A DNA stretch of 64,000 bases from contig JADJVX010000017.1 of the NCBI GenBank assembly GCA_016710385.1, forward strand, positions 1 to 64,000. The letters are read 5' to 3'. Shown here piece after piece: positions 55,001 to 63,243 of the stretch. The translations under genes were made by a program, and so were the position numbers. This DNA comes from Actinomycetales bacterium (lineage in GTDB: Bacteria > Actinomycetota > Actinomycetes > Actinomycetales > Dermatophilaceae). A model generated the notes under the pieces. It saw nothing but the letters and a program-made list of their open reading frames with translations, had not been told where the DNA came from and did no database searches. Position 1 is the first letter of the stretch. Each line of letters opens with the position of its first letter.

Positions 55001-55214
55001 GGCGGCGCCGGAGGTGTGTGTGGCCTCGGGAGCCTCGTATGCCGTGACTGGCCTGGTGCCGGGCACCTATCGCGTCTCGGTCGTGGGACCTAGCAAGCAG
55101 GCCACGTGGTATCTCACTGCGGGCAGCTACGCGTCGGCCACGCCCGTGACCGTCACCAGCGGTCAGAAGGTGACGAACATCGACATCACCGTGCGCGGGA
55201 AGGCCAAGGGGTAG
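52092..55214 (+). CDS. Large secreted protein of tandem carboxypeptidase-regulatory/Cna-B-like repeats
   Basis: A 1040-residue exported protein. The signal peptide (RWRIAMMCMAVLLLVGGLTP TAAAA) is followed by about nine to ten beta-sandwich repeats of roughly 90-100 residues. Each begins like SGTVTDxxTGAPIAGVxV, continues with DGTYxLxGLPAGxYTVxFTDP, then a QYYxG/QWYAGA turn and GIDxxL. These are CarboxypepD_reg/SdrD-B-type modules, used as stalks in surface or adhesive proteins. No sortase signal or membrane anchor is at the C-terminus (ITVRGKAKG), so it is probably released or held non-covalently. AGGGGG lies six bases before ATG 52092. The 220 bases upstream, shared with the leuA leader, hold no other gene I can see. 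Confidence 0.85.
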   Translation: MATHQSPSMAGSTRRNRWRIAMMCMAVLLLVGGLTPTAAAAALSPAAPTPAAAAGDSSISGQVTDALTGAPVEGACVTAMVPQSADAPPNVTACTGADGTYHLAGLVAGAPYTVRVRQADSVYLSEYYGGGHGEDWGTIVFPADGQAVGIDIALDHGGRISGTVTDTAGMPLAGVCVSVSGYLPETDDMAIDSDCTGADGTYSVVGIAGAELYMTADDRAGPYLPVQGTPDGSILVVTPDEHRTGIDYVLEHGATVSATFVDSAGAPLAGVCVLLEPVADWWFGHEACSDSSGVVRSAGAPAGDYRVVFASSGFGIPRQYYPGTYDADQATIVTLSPPDTAELGTVTILSGGSISGHITLSGGADPSHSCISTTSTSGSMGFGSACVGSDGAFTLVGLAPGTYTLTVDGPWDQDYLKTQYVNPVTGSTEVTVSEGQALAGIDVTLALGGSIAGTVTDEAGQPIASAFIRVYHPLTAENPWWPDSANLYATPDASGSYLIRAVPPGDYLLEASGMGHVSEVYEDAATFNAATKVTASPGIPTTGIDFSLAVAHDLYVSATVNGQALAGVEVSLYPDTGGPAMPIGTTGDTGQLTADVTAPGSYKMGCHDPQGRYPDTYYFNVPDLASATSIYLSHGMQFHASCLFSATVTGSITGTVTDAITTAPIPGAVVTAYPVDGGPSRAEVTDPTGAYAIRDLPAGDYRVEFTDPSGRHLTQWYAGAASQADAWIVTVPTQQTALDAALQPALGSLTGTVTDAVSLLPIAGVQVHVLGPDGSTVSESSSAADGTYLVGQLPAGSYTVHFTDPSGRYAEQWYAGASSAGAATTITMPQDLAGVDAALAPVRNVSGTVTDSATGAPIAGVTVSLTAVGADTATATATTASDGTYEIAAPPVGTYLVGFTDPQQRGYLPEFYSGATTAAAATPLVIADSSRLEHIDATLDRPGSITGTVVAGGGPKERVCVTVWSAEGVPAAPEVCVASGASYAVTGLVPGTYRVSVVGPSKQATWYLTAGSYASATPVTVTSGQKVTNIDITVRGKAKG

Positions 55215-55332
55215 ACCCCGGGTGCGGGGCCGGGAACCGGGAAGCAGCCAGGCAGTCGCCCGGTCGGTGGACCCGGTCGGTGGACCCGGTTGGGTCTCTC
55301 TCGGCGAGCGGGTGTCGGCGGGTGCGGGCAGG

Positions 55333-56541
55333 ATGACCCGTATGCCGTCGACCTCGCCGTCCCCGACCCCGACCCCGGCCCCGGCCTATCTCGCCCAGCG
55401 GTGCATGATCGTGCCGCCCTACCTGTTGCGACGGCTCGCCGCCGATGCCGACCCGCAGGTTGCCGACGTGGCTCAGCGCACCCTGGCGCACGACGGCACG
55501 GTTCGAGAGCGTCGGGTCGTGTTGGCCGAGCGCAGTCAACGCCGTCCCCGCGCAGCCGACGGCGCGGGCTTGGTGCCGCCCGACCTCCGCGAGCGGGCCC
55601 GAGCCCTGGACACCGGGCGCCGCCCCCAGGTGACGGTGACCCTGCCGGCCGCCCCGCATCGCGAGATCCACGACGCCGGGCACGGCACGCGGCTGCCAGG
55701 CATCCTCGTGCGCGCCGAGGGCGACGACGCGGTCTCAGACGTCTCGGTCAACGAGGCCTACGACGGGTTGGGAGCGACCTGGCGGCTGCTCTGGGAGGCC
55801 TACGAGCGCGACTCGCTCGACGGCAAGGGTTTGTCGCTCGTGGCGACCGTGCACTTCGATCGTGACTACGACAACGCCTTCTGGGATGGCGCACAGATGG
55901 TGTTCGGCGACGGCGACGGGGTCTACTTCGACAGTTTCACCTCGAGCCTTGACGTCATCGGCCACGAATTGGCCCACGGCCTGACTCAGTACACCGCCGG
56001 GTTGACCTATGTCGCCCAGTCGGGAGCGCTCAACGAGTCGGTGTCCGACGTCTTCGGATCGATGGTCAAGCAGCTGAGCCTCGGGCAGAGTGCGACCGAG
56101 GCCGACTGGCTTATCGGCGAAGGCCTGTTCACCGAGCGGGTCAAGGGTGTGGCGTTGCGCTCGATGAAGGCGCCGGGCACGGCATACGACGATCCCGTGC
56201 TGGGCCGTGACCCGCAGCCGGCCACCATGGACGACTACGTCGACCTGCCGCACGACGGCGACAATGACAACGGCGGGGTGCACACCAACAGCGGCATCCC
56301 CAACCACGCCTTCTATCTCGCAGCGACGACGATCGGGGGGCCGACGTGGCAGGGCGCGGGACGGGTCTGGTTCGATGCGCTCACGAGCAAGGGCGTGCCC
56401 AAGGACTGCGACTTCGCGACCTTCGCCGCACGCACGATCGCGGCGGCCACCAAGCGATTCGGCGCGAAGAGCGCCCAGGCAACCGCGGTCCGCGCCGCGT
56501 GGGAGCAGGTCAAGGTGACACCGGCACGGCCGGATCGCTGA
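55333..56541 (+). CDS. M4-family metallopeptidase, protealysin-like
   Basis: A zinc endopeptidase of about 402 residues. The active site is HELAHGLTQY (HExxH with catalytic Glu), the third ligand is the Glu in NESVSDVFG, and downstream HTNSGIPNHAFY carries the catalytic His region. A short propeptide of about 90 residues begins with CMIVPPYLLRRLA, the protealysin-type PPxL signature. There is no Sec signal peptide, only a Ser/Pro/Thr-rich start (TSPSPTPTPAP), so the export route is unclear. ATG 55333 or ATG 55342, which lies in a dispersed motif, may be the start. It follows the repeat protein on the same strand. Confidence 0.9.
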   Translation: MTRMPSTSPSPTPTPAPAYLAQRCMIVPPYLLRRLAADADPQVADVAQRTLAHDGTVRERRVVLAERSQRRPRAADGAGLVPPDLRERARALDTGRRPQVTVTLPAAPHREIHDAGHGTRLPGILVRAEGDDAVSDVSVNEAYDGLGATWRLLWEAYERDSLDGKGLSLVATVHFDRDYDNAFWDGAQMVFGDGDGVYFDSFTSSLDVIGHELAHGLTQYTAGLTYVAQSGALNESVSDVFGSMVKQLSLGQSATEADWLIGEGLFTERVKGVALRSMKAPGTAYDDPVLGRDPQPATMDDYVDLPHDGDNDNGGVHTNSGIPNHAFYLAATTIGGPTWQGAGRVWFDALTSKGVPKDCDFATFAARTIAAATKRFGAKSAQATAVRAAWEQVKVTPARPDR

Positions 56542-56554
56542 CCGGGGACAGCCG

Positions 56555-57355
56555 TCAGAACGGCCAGCCCCAGGCCATGCCGGGGGCGCGGCCCGGCTCG
56601 ATGAAGAATTCGGCACCGAACATCACCGTGAACGCGTCCATCGGCACCGCGAGGAACATCCCCACGTCGCTCACCTGACTGGCGTGGCAGGCCAGCGCGG
56701 CCCGCTTGGCCGCGATCTGAGCCGTGACATCAACCGCCCAATGGATCTCGGCCTCCGGGGTACCGAGCGGGTTGCCGTCGTCCATCGGCTGGTCCGGGTC
56801 GAACTCGGCTGCCTCGCCCTCGGGCATCCCCGGCGGCGGGCCGGCCGCCATGAGCGCCCGCATCCGGTCCCGGTTCATCGTGGCCTCCACCAGCCGCACC
56901 GGCCGCGCCACCAGCGCAGCCGCGCGATGCACCACTCGGTGGACCTGCACATGATCCGGGTGCCCGTATCCACCGTGCCAGTCGTAGCCGACCAGCACCG
57001 CGGCCCCCTCCTCATCGACGACGCGGGCCACCCGCCCAGCGGCCTCGTCGAGATCGGCCCGCGCGAAGGCCGCCGGGTCCTCGTTCTGAGCCCAGCCGGT
57101 CATCCCCGAATCGCGGTAGCCCAACCACACCACACGGCTCACCCCGAGGATCGCTGCCGATGCCTCCAGCTCCCGCCGACGGCGCTGCGCCAACGACTCA
57201 CCCGGGGCGAGATCCTCGGGTGCCTCACCGTGTTCCCCGCCGGTGGCCACCACGAGCACGACGCGGTAGCCCGCCGCCGCCGCGCGCGCGATGCTGCCGC
57301 CCGTCTGAGAGGCCTCGTCGTCGGGGTGCGCGTGGACGAACACGAGAGTCTGCAT
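56555..57355 (-). CDS. PIG-L/LmbE-family deacetylase
   Basis: A zinc-dependent N-deacetylase of 266 residues. The metal site is VHAHPDDEASQTGG with HPDHVQVH further on. The family includes MshB and Mca of mycothiol metabolism, and the length fits that group, but the sequence does not decide the substrate. ATG 57355 (MQTLVFVHAHPDDE) is the start; the divergent methyltransferase begins 38 bases away. Confidence 0.88.
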   Translation of the reverse strand: MQTLVFVHAHPDDEASQTGGSIARAAAAGYRVVLVVATGGEHGEAPEDLAPGESLAQRRRRELEASAAILGVSRVVWLGYRDSGMTGWAQNEDPAAFARADLDEAAGRVARVVDEEGAAVLVGYDWHGGYGHPDHVQVHRVVHRAAALVARPVRLVEATMNRDRMRALMAAGPPPGMPEGEAAEFDPDQPMDDGNPLGTPEAEIHWAVDVTAQIAAKRAALACHASQVSDVGMFLAVPMDAFTVMFGAEFFIEPGRAPGMAWGWPF

Positions 57356-57392
57356 CGGGCCATCATGCCCGGTGCGACTAACGTTGCCGTGC

Positions 57393-57989
57393 ATGAGCAC
57401 CGAGGGCCGCGACTACGCCGAGCGCCTGCACGCCAAACAGAACGCCCGGTGGAAGAAGGCCCTGGACGTGCAACGCCCCTACCGACACAACCTCCAGTCC
57501 CAGGATCTCGGCCGCACCCTCGATGTCGGCTGTGGCATCGGCCGTCAATTGGCTTGGCTTGCAACCGGATCCGTTGGTGTCGACCACAACCCTCACTCCG
57601 TCGAGGTCGCGCGGGCTGCCGGCCTGCCGGCCTACACGGTCGAGGAGTTCAAGGCGTCGGAGCACTGTGAGCCGGCATCTTTTGACGCGCTGTTGCTGGC
57701 CCATGTGGTCGAGCACATGACTCGCGACGAGGGACTGGACGTGGTGCGGATGTACCTGCCCAACCTCAAACCTGGCGGCCGGGTGATGTTCATCGTGCCC
57801 CAAGAGGTCGGTTTCCGTTCCGACCACACCCACGTGCTCTTTTACGACGGCGAAGACTTGCGCTCGTTCGCGCAGGATCTCGGGCTCGAGCCCGGTATGC
57901 CGTGGAGTTTCCCCTTCCCGCGCGCAGCCGGGAAAGCATTCATCTACAACGAGACCAACCTGGTCGCCCGGCTGCCACAACCCTCGTGA
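57393..57989 (+). CDS. Class I SAM-dependent methyltransferase
   Basis: A 198-residue methyltransferase. Motif I for S-adenosylmethionine is TLDVGCGIGRQLAWLA; the acidic residue follows in GVDHNPHSVEVAR; motif IV is FDALLLAHVVEHM and the post motif LKPGGRVMFIVPQE. The substrate is unknown; the short C-terminus ending NETNLVARLPQPS is typical of small-molecule or lipid-linked members. ATG 57393 is chosen because the frame upstream overlaps the promoter region of the divergent deacetylase gene. Confidence 0.85.
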   Translation: MSTEGRDYAERLHAKQNARWKKALDVQRPYRHNLQSQDLGRTLDVGCGIGRQLAWLATGSVGVDHNPHSVEVARAAGLPAYTVEEFKASEHCEPASFDALLLAHVVEHMTRDEGLDVVRMYLPNLKPGGRVMFIVPQEVGFRSDHTHVLFYDGEDLRSFAQDLGLEPGMPWSFPFPRAAGKAFIYNETNLVARLPQPS

Positions 57990-58054
57990 CAGCCCTCGTG
58001 ACAACAACCGTCGGCTCACCGACCTGAGGTCCAGCGGAACAGTCGCGACCCGGG

Positions 58055-58984
58055 TCAGAAGCCCAGGCGTTGCAGTTGCTTCGGGTCACGCTGCCAGTCC
58101 TTGGCCACCTTGACGTGCAGGTCGAGGAACACCTTGACCCCGAGCAGCTGCTCGATCGCAGCCCGCGACGTGCTGCCGATCGACCGCAACCGCGAGCCGC
58201 CCCGCCCGATGATGATGGCCTTCTGGCTGTCCCGCTCGACGTAGACCGTGACCCGCACGTCGCTCATCGGCCGGCCTTCGGGTCGGTCGGGCCGGGCCAC
58301 GATCTCGTCGACGACGACGGCCAGCGAATGCGGCAGTTCGTCGCGCACGCCCTCCAGCGCGGCCTCCCGCACCAGCTCGGCGATCATCACGTCGACCGGT
58401 TCGTCGCTGCTCGCCTCGTCGGGATAGAGCGCCGGCGAACGTGGGAGATAGCTCGCCAGCACCGCACGCACGTCCTCGACCTGCGTGCCCTGGGCCGCCG
58501 AGCACGGCACGATCGCGTCCCACTGCCCGAGTCCGTCAATGGCGACGAGGTGGGCAGCCAGCCGGTCGCGCGCGACGAGGTCGGACTTGGTCGCGAGCGC
58601 GACGACAGGAGTGCGCTTGGCGCGTCTGAGTTCCACCAACTCCGCGGCGATGAACTCGTCTCCGGGCCCCACTCGCTGGTCGGCCGGCAGGCAGAAGCCC
58701 ACGACATCGACGTTCAGCAGCGTTTCGCGGACCAGGTCGTTGAGCCGCTCCCCGAGCAGGGTCCGCGGCCGGTGCAGACCCGGGGTGTCGACGAGCACGA
58801 GTTGGAACTCGTCGGTGGTGCAGATGCCGCGGATCGTGTGCCGGGTGGTCTGCGGTTTGCTGGAGGTGATCGCCACCTTCTGGCCGACCAGGGCGTTGGT
58901 CAGCGTGGACTTGCCCGCATTGGGCCGCCCCACCAGACAGGCGAAACCCGCCCGGTATGCCGTCGCACCGTCTCGGTCACTCAT
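58055..58984 (-). CDS. era: GTPase Era
   Basis: A ribosome-assembly GTPase that binds the 3' end of 16S rRNA. G motifs: GRPNAGKSTL (G1), TTRHTIRG (G2), DTPGLHRP (G3), TKSD (G4) and SAA (G5). The C-terminal KH domain holds KAIIIGRGGSRLRSIGSTSR. 309 residues. Its ATG overlaps the stop of the upstream CorC-type gene (TCATG region), so it belongs to the long dnaJ-to-era run. Confidence 0.96.
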   Translation of the reverse strand: MSDRDGATAYRAGFACLVGRPNAGKSTLTNALVGQKVAITSSKPQTTRHTIRGICTTDEFQLVLVDTPGLHRPRTLLGERLNDLVRETLLNVDVVGFCLPADQRVGPGDEFIAAELVELRRAKRTPVVALATKSDLVARDRLAAHLVAIDGLGQWDAIVPCSAAQGTQVEDVRAVLASYLPRSPALYPDEASSDEPVDVMIAELVREAALEGVRDELPHSLAVVVDEIVARPDRPEGRPMSDVRVTVYVERDSQKAIIIGRGGSRLRSIGSTSRAAIEQLLGVKVFLDLHVKVAKDWQRDPKQLQRLGF

Positions 58985-60372
58985 GGCGTCTCCTCGGTGT
59001 CATCGCTGGGGAGCTCCGTCCCGTCGGACGACGGGGACGGGCCGGTGACCGCCTCGCTCAGGGCAGTGAGCACAGCTGCTGGCGTGACCGCCGGTGCCCG
59101 CTCCTCGGCCACGGTGACCGGCGCCTGCCGGGCCACCACGACGGTGGCAAGTCGGTGGCGGCGTCCCGACATGCGCTCGGCATTGAGCGTGAGTCCGGCC
59201 ACGGAGGCGACGTCACCGGCATACGGGATGCGTCCCAGCGCCTTGGTGAGCAGCCCTCCGACGGTGTCGACCTCGGACTCCTGCAGGTCGAGATCGAAGA
59301 GGTCACCCATGTCGTGAAGGTTGAGGCTCGCGGGCACCCGATAGCCGCCGTCGGGCAGGGCCTCGACACCGGGCTCGTCGCGGTCGTGCTCGTCGGCGAT
59401 ATCGCCGACGATCTCCTCGATGATGTCCTCGATGGTCACCAGGCCGGCGGTGCCGCCGTATTCGTCGACGACGATGGCGAAGTGCTGTTGCCCGCGCTGC
59501 ATCTCGCGCAGCAGGTCATCGACCGGTTTGGACTCGGGCACGAACGGCATCGGGCGCATGAGGATCGTGACCGGCAGTGCCGCGCCGTCCGGATCAGCGG
59601 TGACCCTCTCGACGACGTCCTTGAAGTAGAGCAGCCCGCGCACGTCGTCACTGTCTTCGCCGACCACCGGCATCCGGGATATGCCGGTGCGCAGGAAGAG
59701 CGACATCGCCTTACGCAGCGGCTCGTCGACGTCGAGGGTGACCATGTCGATCCGGGGCACCATGACCTCGCGAGCGACCGTATCTCCGAGTTCGAAGACG
59801 GAGTCGAGCATTTCGCGTTCGTCGTCCTCGATCATCTGACGTTCGGACGCCTGGTCGAGCAGGTCCCGCAGCTCGGACTCGCTCTGGAAGGGCCCCTCGC
59901 GATAGCCACGCCCAGGTGTGACGGCGTTGCCCAAGGCGACCAGGCCCCGCGAAACCGGGCCGAGCACGATCCGCAGCACCCTGGTCGTCGGCGCGGACAG
60001 CCGTGCCACGGTGTCGAAGTGCTGTCGACCCAAGGTGCGTGGCGACACGCCGACCACGACGAAGGTGATAACGGCCAGCACCGCGATCGAGATGAGCACC
60101 GCGGCCTCGGTCGTCTCGGTCATCCCCATGACGAGCACGGTGATGAGCACGGCGACGGCCGTCTCGGCAATGATGCGCAAGAACGCCAGGGTGGCCAGGT
60201 GTGGTGCCGGATCGGACATCACCGTGCGAAGGGCCGCAGAGCCGACTCGGCCTTCGGCGGCGAGTTCCTGGGCACGCACCCGGCTCATCCGGTTGATCGC
60301 GGCCTCGGCGGCCGTCAACGCGGCCGCCAGGAGCGTGCCGAAGACGGCGATGGCGACAGCTGGGGTGGTCAT
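58981..60372 (-). CDS. CNNM/CorC-type hemolysin-family protein
   Basis: A 463-residue membrane protein: an N-terminal CNNM domain with three to four helices (AVFGTLLAAALTAAEAAINR; VLISIAVLAVITFVVVGVSP), two CBS domains (RTGISRMPVVGEDSDDVRGL; HFAIVVDEYGGTAGLVTIED) and a C-terminal CorC/HlyC domain, with an acidic Pro/Ser tail. Members are linked to magnesium efflux or cobalt tolerance. Its position between ybeY and era is conserved. Confidence 0.92.
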   Translation of the reverse strand: MTTPAVAIAVFGTLLAAALTAAEAAINRMSRVRAQELAAEGRVGSAALRTVMSDPAPHLATLAFLRIIAETAVAVLITVLVMGMTETTEAAVLISIAVLAVITFVVVGVSPRTLGRQHFDTVARLSAPTTRVLRIVLGPVSRGLVALGNAVTPGRGYREGPFQSESELRDLLDQASERQMIEDDEREMLDSVFELGDTVAREVMVPRIDMVTLDVDEPLRKAMSLFLRTGISRMPVVGEDSDDVRGLLYFKDVVERVTADPDGAALPVTILMRPMPFVPESKPVDDLLREMQRGQQHFAIVVDEYGGTAGLVTIEDIIEEIVGDIADEHDRDEPGVEALPDGGYRVPASLNLHDMGDLFDLDLQESEVDTVGGLLTKALGRIPYAGDVASVAGLTLNAERMSGRRHRLATVVVARQAPVTVAEERAPAVTPAAVLTALSEAVTGPSPSSDGTELPSDDTEETP

Positions 60373-60379
60373 CGGCGCC

Positions 60380-60844
60380 TCACGCGGGGCGGCCGCGACC
60401 CGCCAGGAAGGTGAGCAGCAGCTGGCGCTGCAGCTCGAACATCTCCCGGTGCTCCTCCGGCTCCCCGTGGTCGAACCCGAGCAGGTGCAGCACGCCGTGC
60501 GTCGTCAGCAGCAGCAACTCCTCAATGGGGGCATGGCCGGCCTCGGCCGCCTGGCGCTCGGCCACCGAGGGACAGAGCACGATGTCGCCGAGCACACCCT
60601 CCTCGGGAGGTATGCCGTCCCGTCCCGGCCGCAACTCATCCATGGGAAAGCTCATGACATCGGTCGGGCCGGGCAGGTCCATCCACTGCACGTGCAGGGT
60701 CTCCATGGCGGCCTCGTCGACGAGGCTGATGCACAGCTCGGCCTCGGGGTGGACCTTGAGCTGCTCCATGACATAGCGGGCGCAGGCAATCAGCTCCAGC
60801 TCGTCAACGGCATACCCGCACTCGTTGAGGACCTCGACACTCAC
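60380..60844 (-). CDS. ybeY: rRNA maturation endoribonuclease YbeY
   Basis: A zinc-dependent RNase needed for 16S rRNA 3'-end maturation and ribosome quality control. The metal site is the classic HGVLHLLGFDH. Other signatures are TDVMSFPMDE and GDIVLCPSVAERQA. 154 residues. The start GTG 60844 overlaps the phoH stop. Confidence 0.96.
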   Translation of the reverse strand: MSVEVLNECGYAVDELELIACARYVMEQLKVHPEAELCISLVDEAAMETLHVQWMDLPGPTDVMSFPMDELRPGRDGIPPEEGVLGDIVLCPSVAERQAAEAGHAPIEELLLLTTHGVLHLLGFDHGEPEEHREMFELQRQLLLTFLAGRGRPA

Positions 60845-61980
60845 CGCGGACCGCCCCGGTGAACACGACGCCGGGGCGCCGAATCAGCCTCATGGTCGGC
60901 ACGTTCCGACTCTCGGGCGCGCAGCTCGGAAGCGGCCTCCGAGCGGTCGTATGCCTCGACGATCGAACTGACCAGCCGGTGGCGCACCACGTCGACGGCG
61001 GTCAGCTCGGCGAAGTGGATGTCCTCGAGGTCGCGCAGCACCTCACGCACATGCCGCAGGCCCGATCGGGTGCCGCCGGGCAGGTCGACCTGGGTGATGT
61101 CGCCGGTGACGACCATCTTCGAGCCGAAACCGAGCCGAGTGAGGAACATCTTCATCTGCTCGGACGAGGTGTTCTGCGCCTCGTCGAGGATGATGAAGGC
61201 GTCGTTGAGGGTGCGTCCACGCATGTAGGCCAACGGGGCGACCTCGATGGTGCCCGATGCCATGAGTCGAGGAATCGTCTCCGGGTCGACCATGTCGTGC
61301 AGGGCGTCGTAGAGCGGGCGCAGATAGGGGTCAATCTTGTCGTTGAGGGTGCCCGGCAGGAAGCCCAGCCGTTCGCCGGCCTCGACCGCTGGACGGGTAA
61401 GGATGATCCGGTTGACTCGCTTCGCCTGCAGCGACGCGACGGCCTTCGCCATCGCGAGATAGGTCTTGCCCGTGCCGGCGGGCCCGATTCCGAAGACCAC
61501 GGTGTGGTTGTCGATGGCGTCGACATAACGCTTCTGGCCGAGGGTCTTGGGCCGGATCGTGCGCCCCCGGTTGCTGATGATGTTGAGGGTCAGCACGTCG
61601 GCCGGGCGTTCGGCGGTCTGCGCTCGCAGCATGGCGATCGAGCGCTCGACGGCGTCGCGGTTGAGGGACTGCCCGTTGTCGAGCACGATGAGCAGTTCAT
61701 CGAGCAGCCGCTCGATGAGAGCGACCTCGGCACTCGGGCCGTGCATGGTCAGTTCATTGCCCCGCACATGGACATCGACCGTGGGGAATTGGCGCTCGAT
61801 GGTGGTGAGCAACTCGTCGCGAGGCCCCAGCAGGGTCACCATCGGCACGCTGGCCGGGATGGTCACGGCATACGTGGGGCGGGCGGGAGCGGGCGGGCTC
61901 GGAGCCGCTGAGGCGGCGCCGCCGGAGTTGCTGGAATCGGCGGTGGGGGCCTGGTGCGGAGCGGGATGGTGGTCTGTCAT
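60841..61980 (-). CDS. phoH: PhoH-family ATPase
   Basis: A cytoplasmic P-loop ATPase of 379 residues. The N-terminal ~35 residues are disordered and Ala/Pro-rich, then come an RNA-binding-like domain (LLGPRDELLTTIERQFPTVD) and the ATPase: Walker A GPAGTGKTYLAM, Walker B IILDEAQN, and the PhoH block GERLGFLPGTLNDKIDPYLR. The role is probably in RNA metabolism alongside YbeY. It overlaps ybeY by four bases. Confidence 0.94.
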   Translation of the reverse strand: MTDHHPAPHQAPTADSSNSGGAASAAPSPPAPARPTYAVTIPASVPMVTLLGPRDELLTTIERQFPTVDVHVRGNELTMHGPSAEVALIERLLDELLIVLDNGQSLNRDAVERSIAMLRAQTAERPADVLTLNIISNRGRTIRPKTLGQKRYVDAIDNHTVVFGIGPAGTGKTYLAMAKAVASLQAKRVNRIILTRPAVEAGERLGFLPGTLNDKIDPYLRPLYDALHDMVDPETIPRLMASGTIEVAPLAYMRGRTLNDAFIILDEAQNTSSEQMKMFLTRLGFGSKMVVTGDITQVDLPGGTRSGLRHVREVLRDLEDIHFAELTAVDVVRHRLVSSIVEAYDRSEAASELRARESERADHEADSAPRRRVHRGGPR

Positions 61981-62065
61981 GTCGGGTTCAGTCTAGGTCG
62001 CAGGGGTGACCGACCACGACGCCAAAGGCATCGGACCGCCCCACCCACCGCATGGGCGGGCTTGG

Positions 62066-62410
62066 TCAGCCGGGCGGCCAGCCCATCCGGCGCCCACCGA
62101 GGACGTGGACATGGGCATGAAAGACGACCTGACCACCCTCGGATCCGGTGTTGGCCACCAGCCGGTAGCCCCGGTCCAGACCCTCCTCGTCGGCCACCCG
62201 AGCCGCCAGGCGGAACAGGTCGGCGATCCGCGCGGGGTGCTCGGCCAACTCACCGACGTTCTGCACGTGGCGTCGCGGGATGACGAGCAGATGGCTCGGA
62301 GCCTGCGGGTCGATGTCCCGGAAGGCCACCGAGTGTTCGGATTCGGCGACCATCGTCGCCGGGATAGTGCCGGCGACGATCGAGCAGAACAGACAAGTCG
62401 GCGCGCTCAT
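62066..62410 (-). CDS. HIT-family (histidine triad) protein
   Basis: A 114-residue nucleotide-binding protein with the triad FHAHVHVLGG and the N-terminal CLFCSIVAGTIPATMV. Bacterial HinT-like members hydrolyse AMP-amino or aminoacyl-AMP links. The rsmE-HIT-phoH order is conserved in actinobacteria. The 85 bases downstream contain a short GC-rich inverted repeat (62036-62041 with 62054-62059) and no gene. Confidence 0.92.
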   Translation of the reverse strand: MSAPTCLFCSIVAGTIPATMVAESEHSVAFRDIDPQAPSHLLVIPRRHVQNVGELAEHPARIADLFRLAARVADEEGLDRGYRLVANTGSEGGQVVFHAHVHVLGGRRMGWPPG

Positions 62411-62480
62411 GTCGCGAGAGTAGCCGGTGACTGTGGCCAGGGAGTCGCCGACCTGAGCGTCGGCGCCGCCGACACTGCGG

Positions 62481-63224
62481 TCAGCACCACCGGCTCATCG
62501 CATTGAGCACGGCGATGGCCGCCGGGCCGGCGCTCGAGGTGCGCAGCACCTCGGTGCCGAGCCGCACCGGTGTCGCCCCCGCAGCCACGAGGGCGTCCAG
62601 CTCAGTTGAGGCAATCCCACCTTCCGGGCCGACAACGAGCAAGACTTCCCCGGTGCTCGGGAGCGCAACGCGACTGAGCGGCTCGGTTGCCGCTTCATGC
62701 AGCAGGTATGCCGTGGGCCCACCCCGCACCCGCGCCAGCAGTTCGCGAGTGCGCACCATCGGGCTGACCGTCGGCACGGTGGATCGTCGAGACTGCTTGG
62801 CTGCTGCGATGGCGACGTCCTCCCACCGCTGCCGACCCCGCTCGACCTTGTCCGCGCGCCACACCGAAATGCTGCGGTCGGCCTGCCAGGGGACGATTTC
62901 GTCGACGCCGTATTCGGTGGCCGTTTCGACCGCGCTGGTGTCGCGATCACCCTTGGCCAGTGCTTGGACGAGCACCCAGCGCAGCGCGGGTGGCGCCTCC
63001 CGTGCGACGCTCGACACCCGAACGGTGAGCCGGGATCGGTCGATGTCGATGACCTCGGCGATGGCTCGCACACCTCGCCCGTCGCCGACGAAGACCGTTT
63101 CACCGAGGCGCAGCCGCAGCACTGCGACGGCGTGGTGTCCCTCGGCCCCGCTCACCTCGACGACCGCGCCGGAGGTCGCCGCATCGAGCGACCCGGGGGG
63201 CACGAAGAACAGGTGCGGCGTCAC
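62481..63224 (-). CDS. rsmE: 16S rRNA (uracil-1498-N3)-methyltransferase RsmE
   Basis: A SPOUT-class methyltransferase of 247 residues, normally acting on assembled 30S subunits. Signatures: GAEGHHAVAVLRLRLGETVF near the N-terminus, LVQALAKGDRDTSAVETATE, and the knot LLVVGPEGGIASTELDALVA with VRLGTEVLRTSSAGPAAIAV. The start is GTG 63224 (VTPHLFFVPPG), directly next to a dispersed-motif copy. Confidence 0.95.
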   Translation of the reverse strand: MTPHLFFVPPGSLDAATSGAVVEVSGAEGHHAVAVLRLRLGETVFVGDGRGVRAIAEVIDIDRSRLTVRVSSVAREAPPALRWVLVQALAKGDRDTSAVETATEYGVDEIVPWQADRSISVWRADKVERGRQRWEDVAIAAAKQSRRSTVPTVSPMVRTRELLARVRGGPTAYLLHEAATEPLSRVALPSTGEVLLVVGPEGGIASTELDALVAAGATPVRLGTEVLRTSSAGPAAIAVLNAMSRWC

Positions 63225-63243
63225 GGCATACCCGCGGTGGTGG

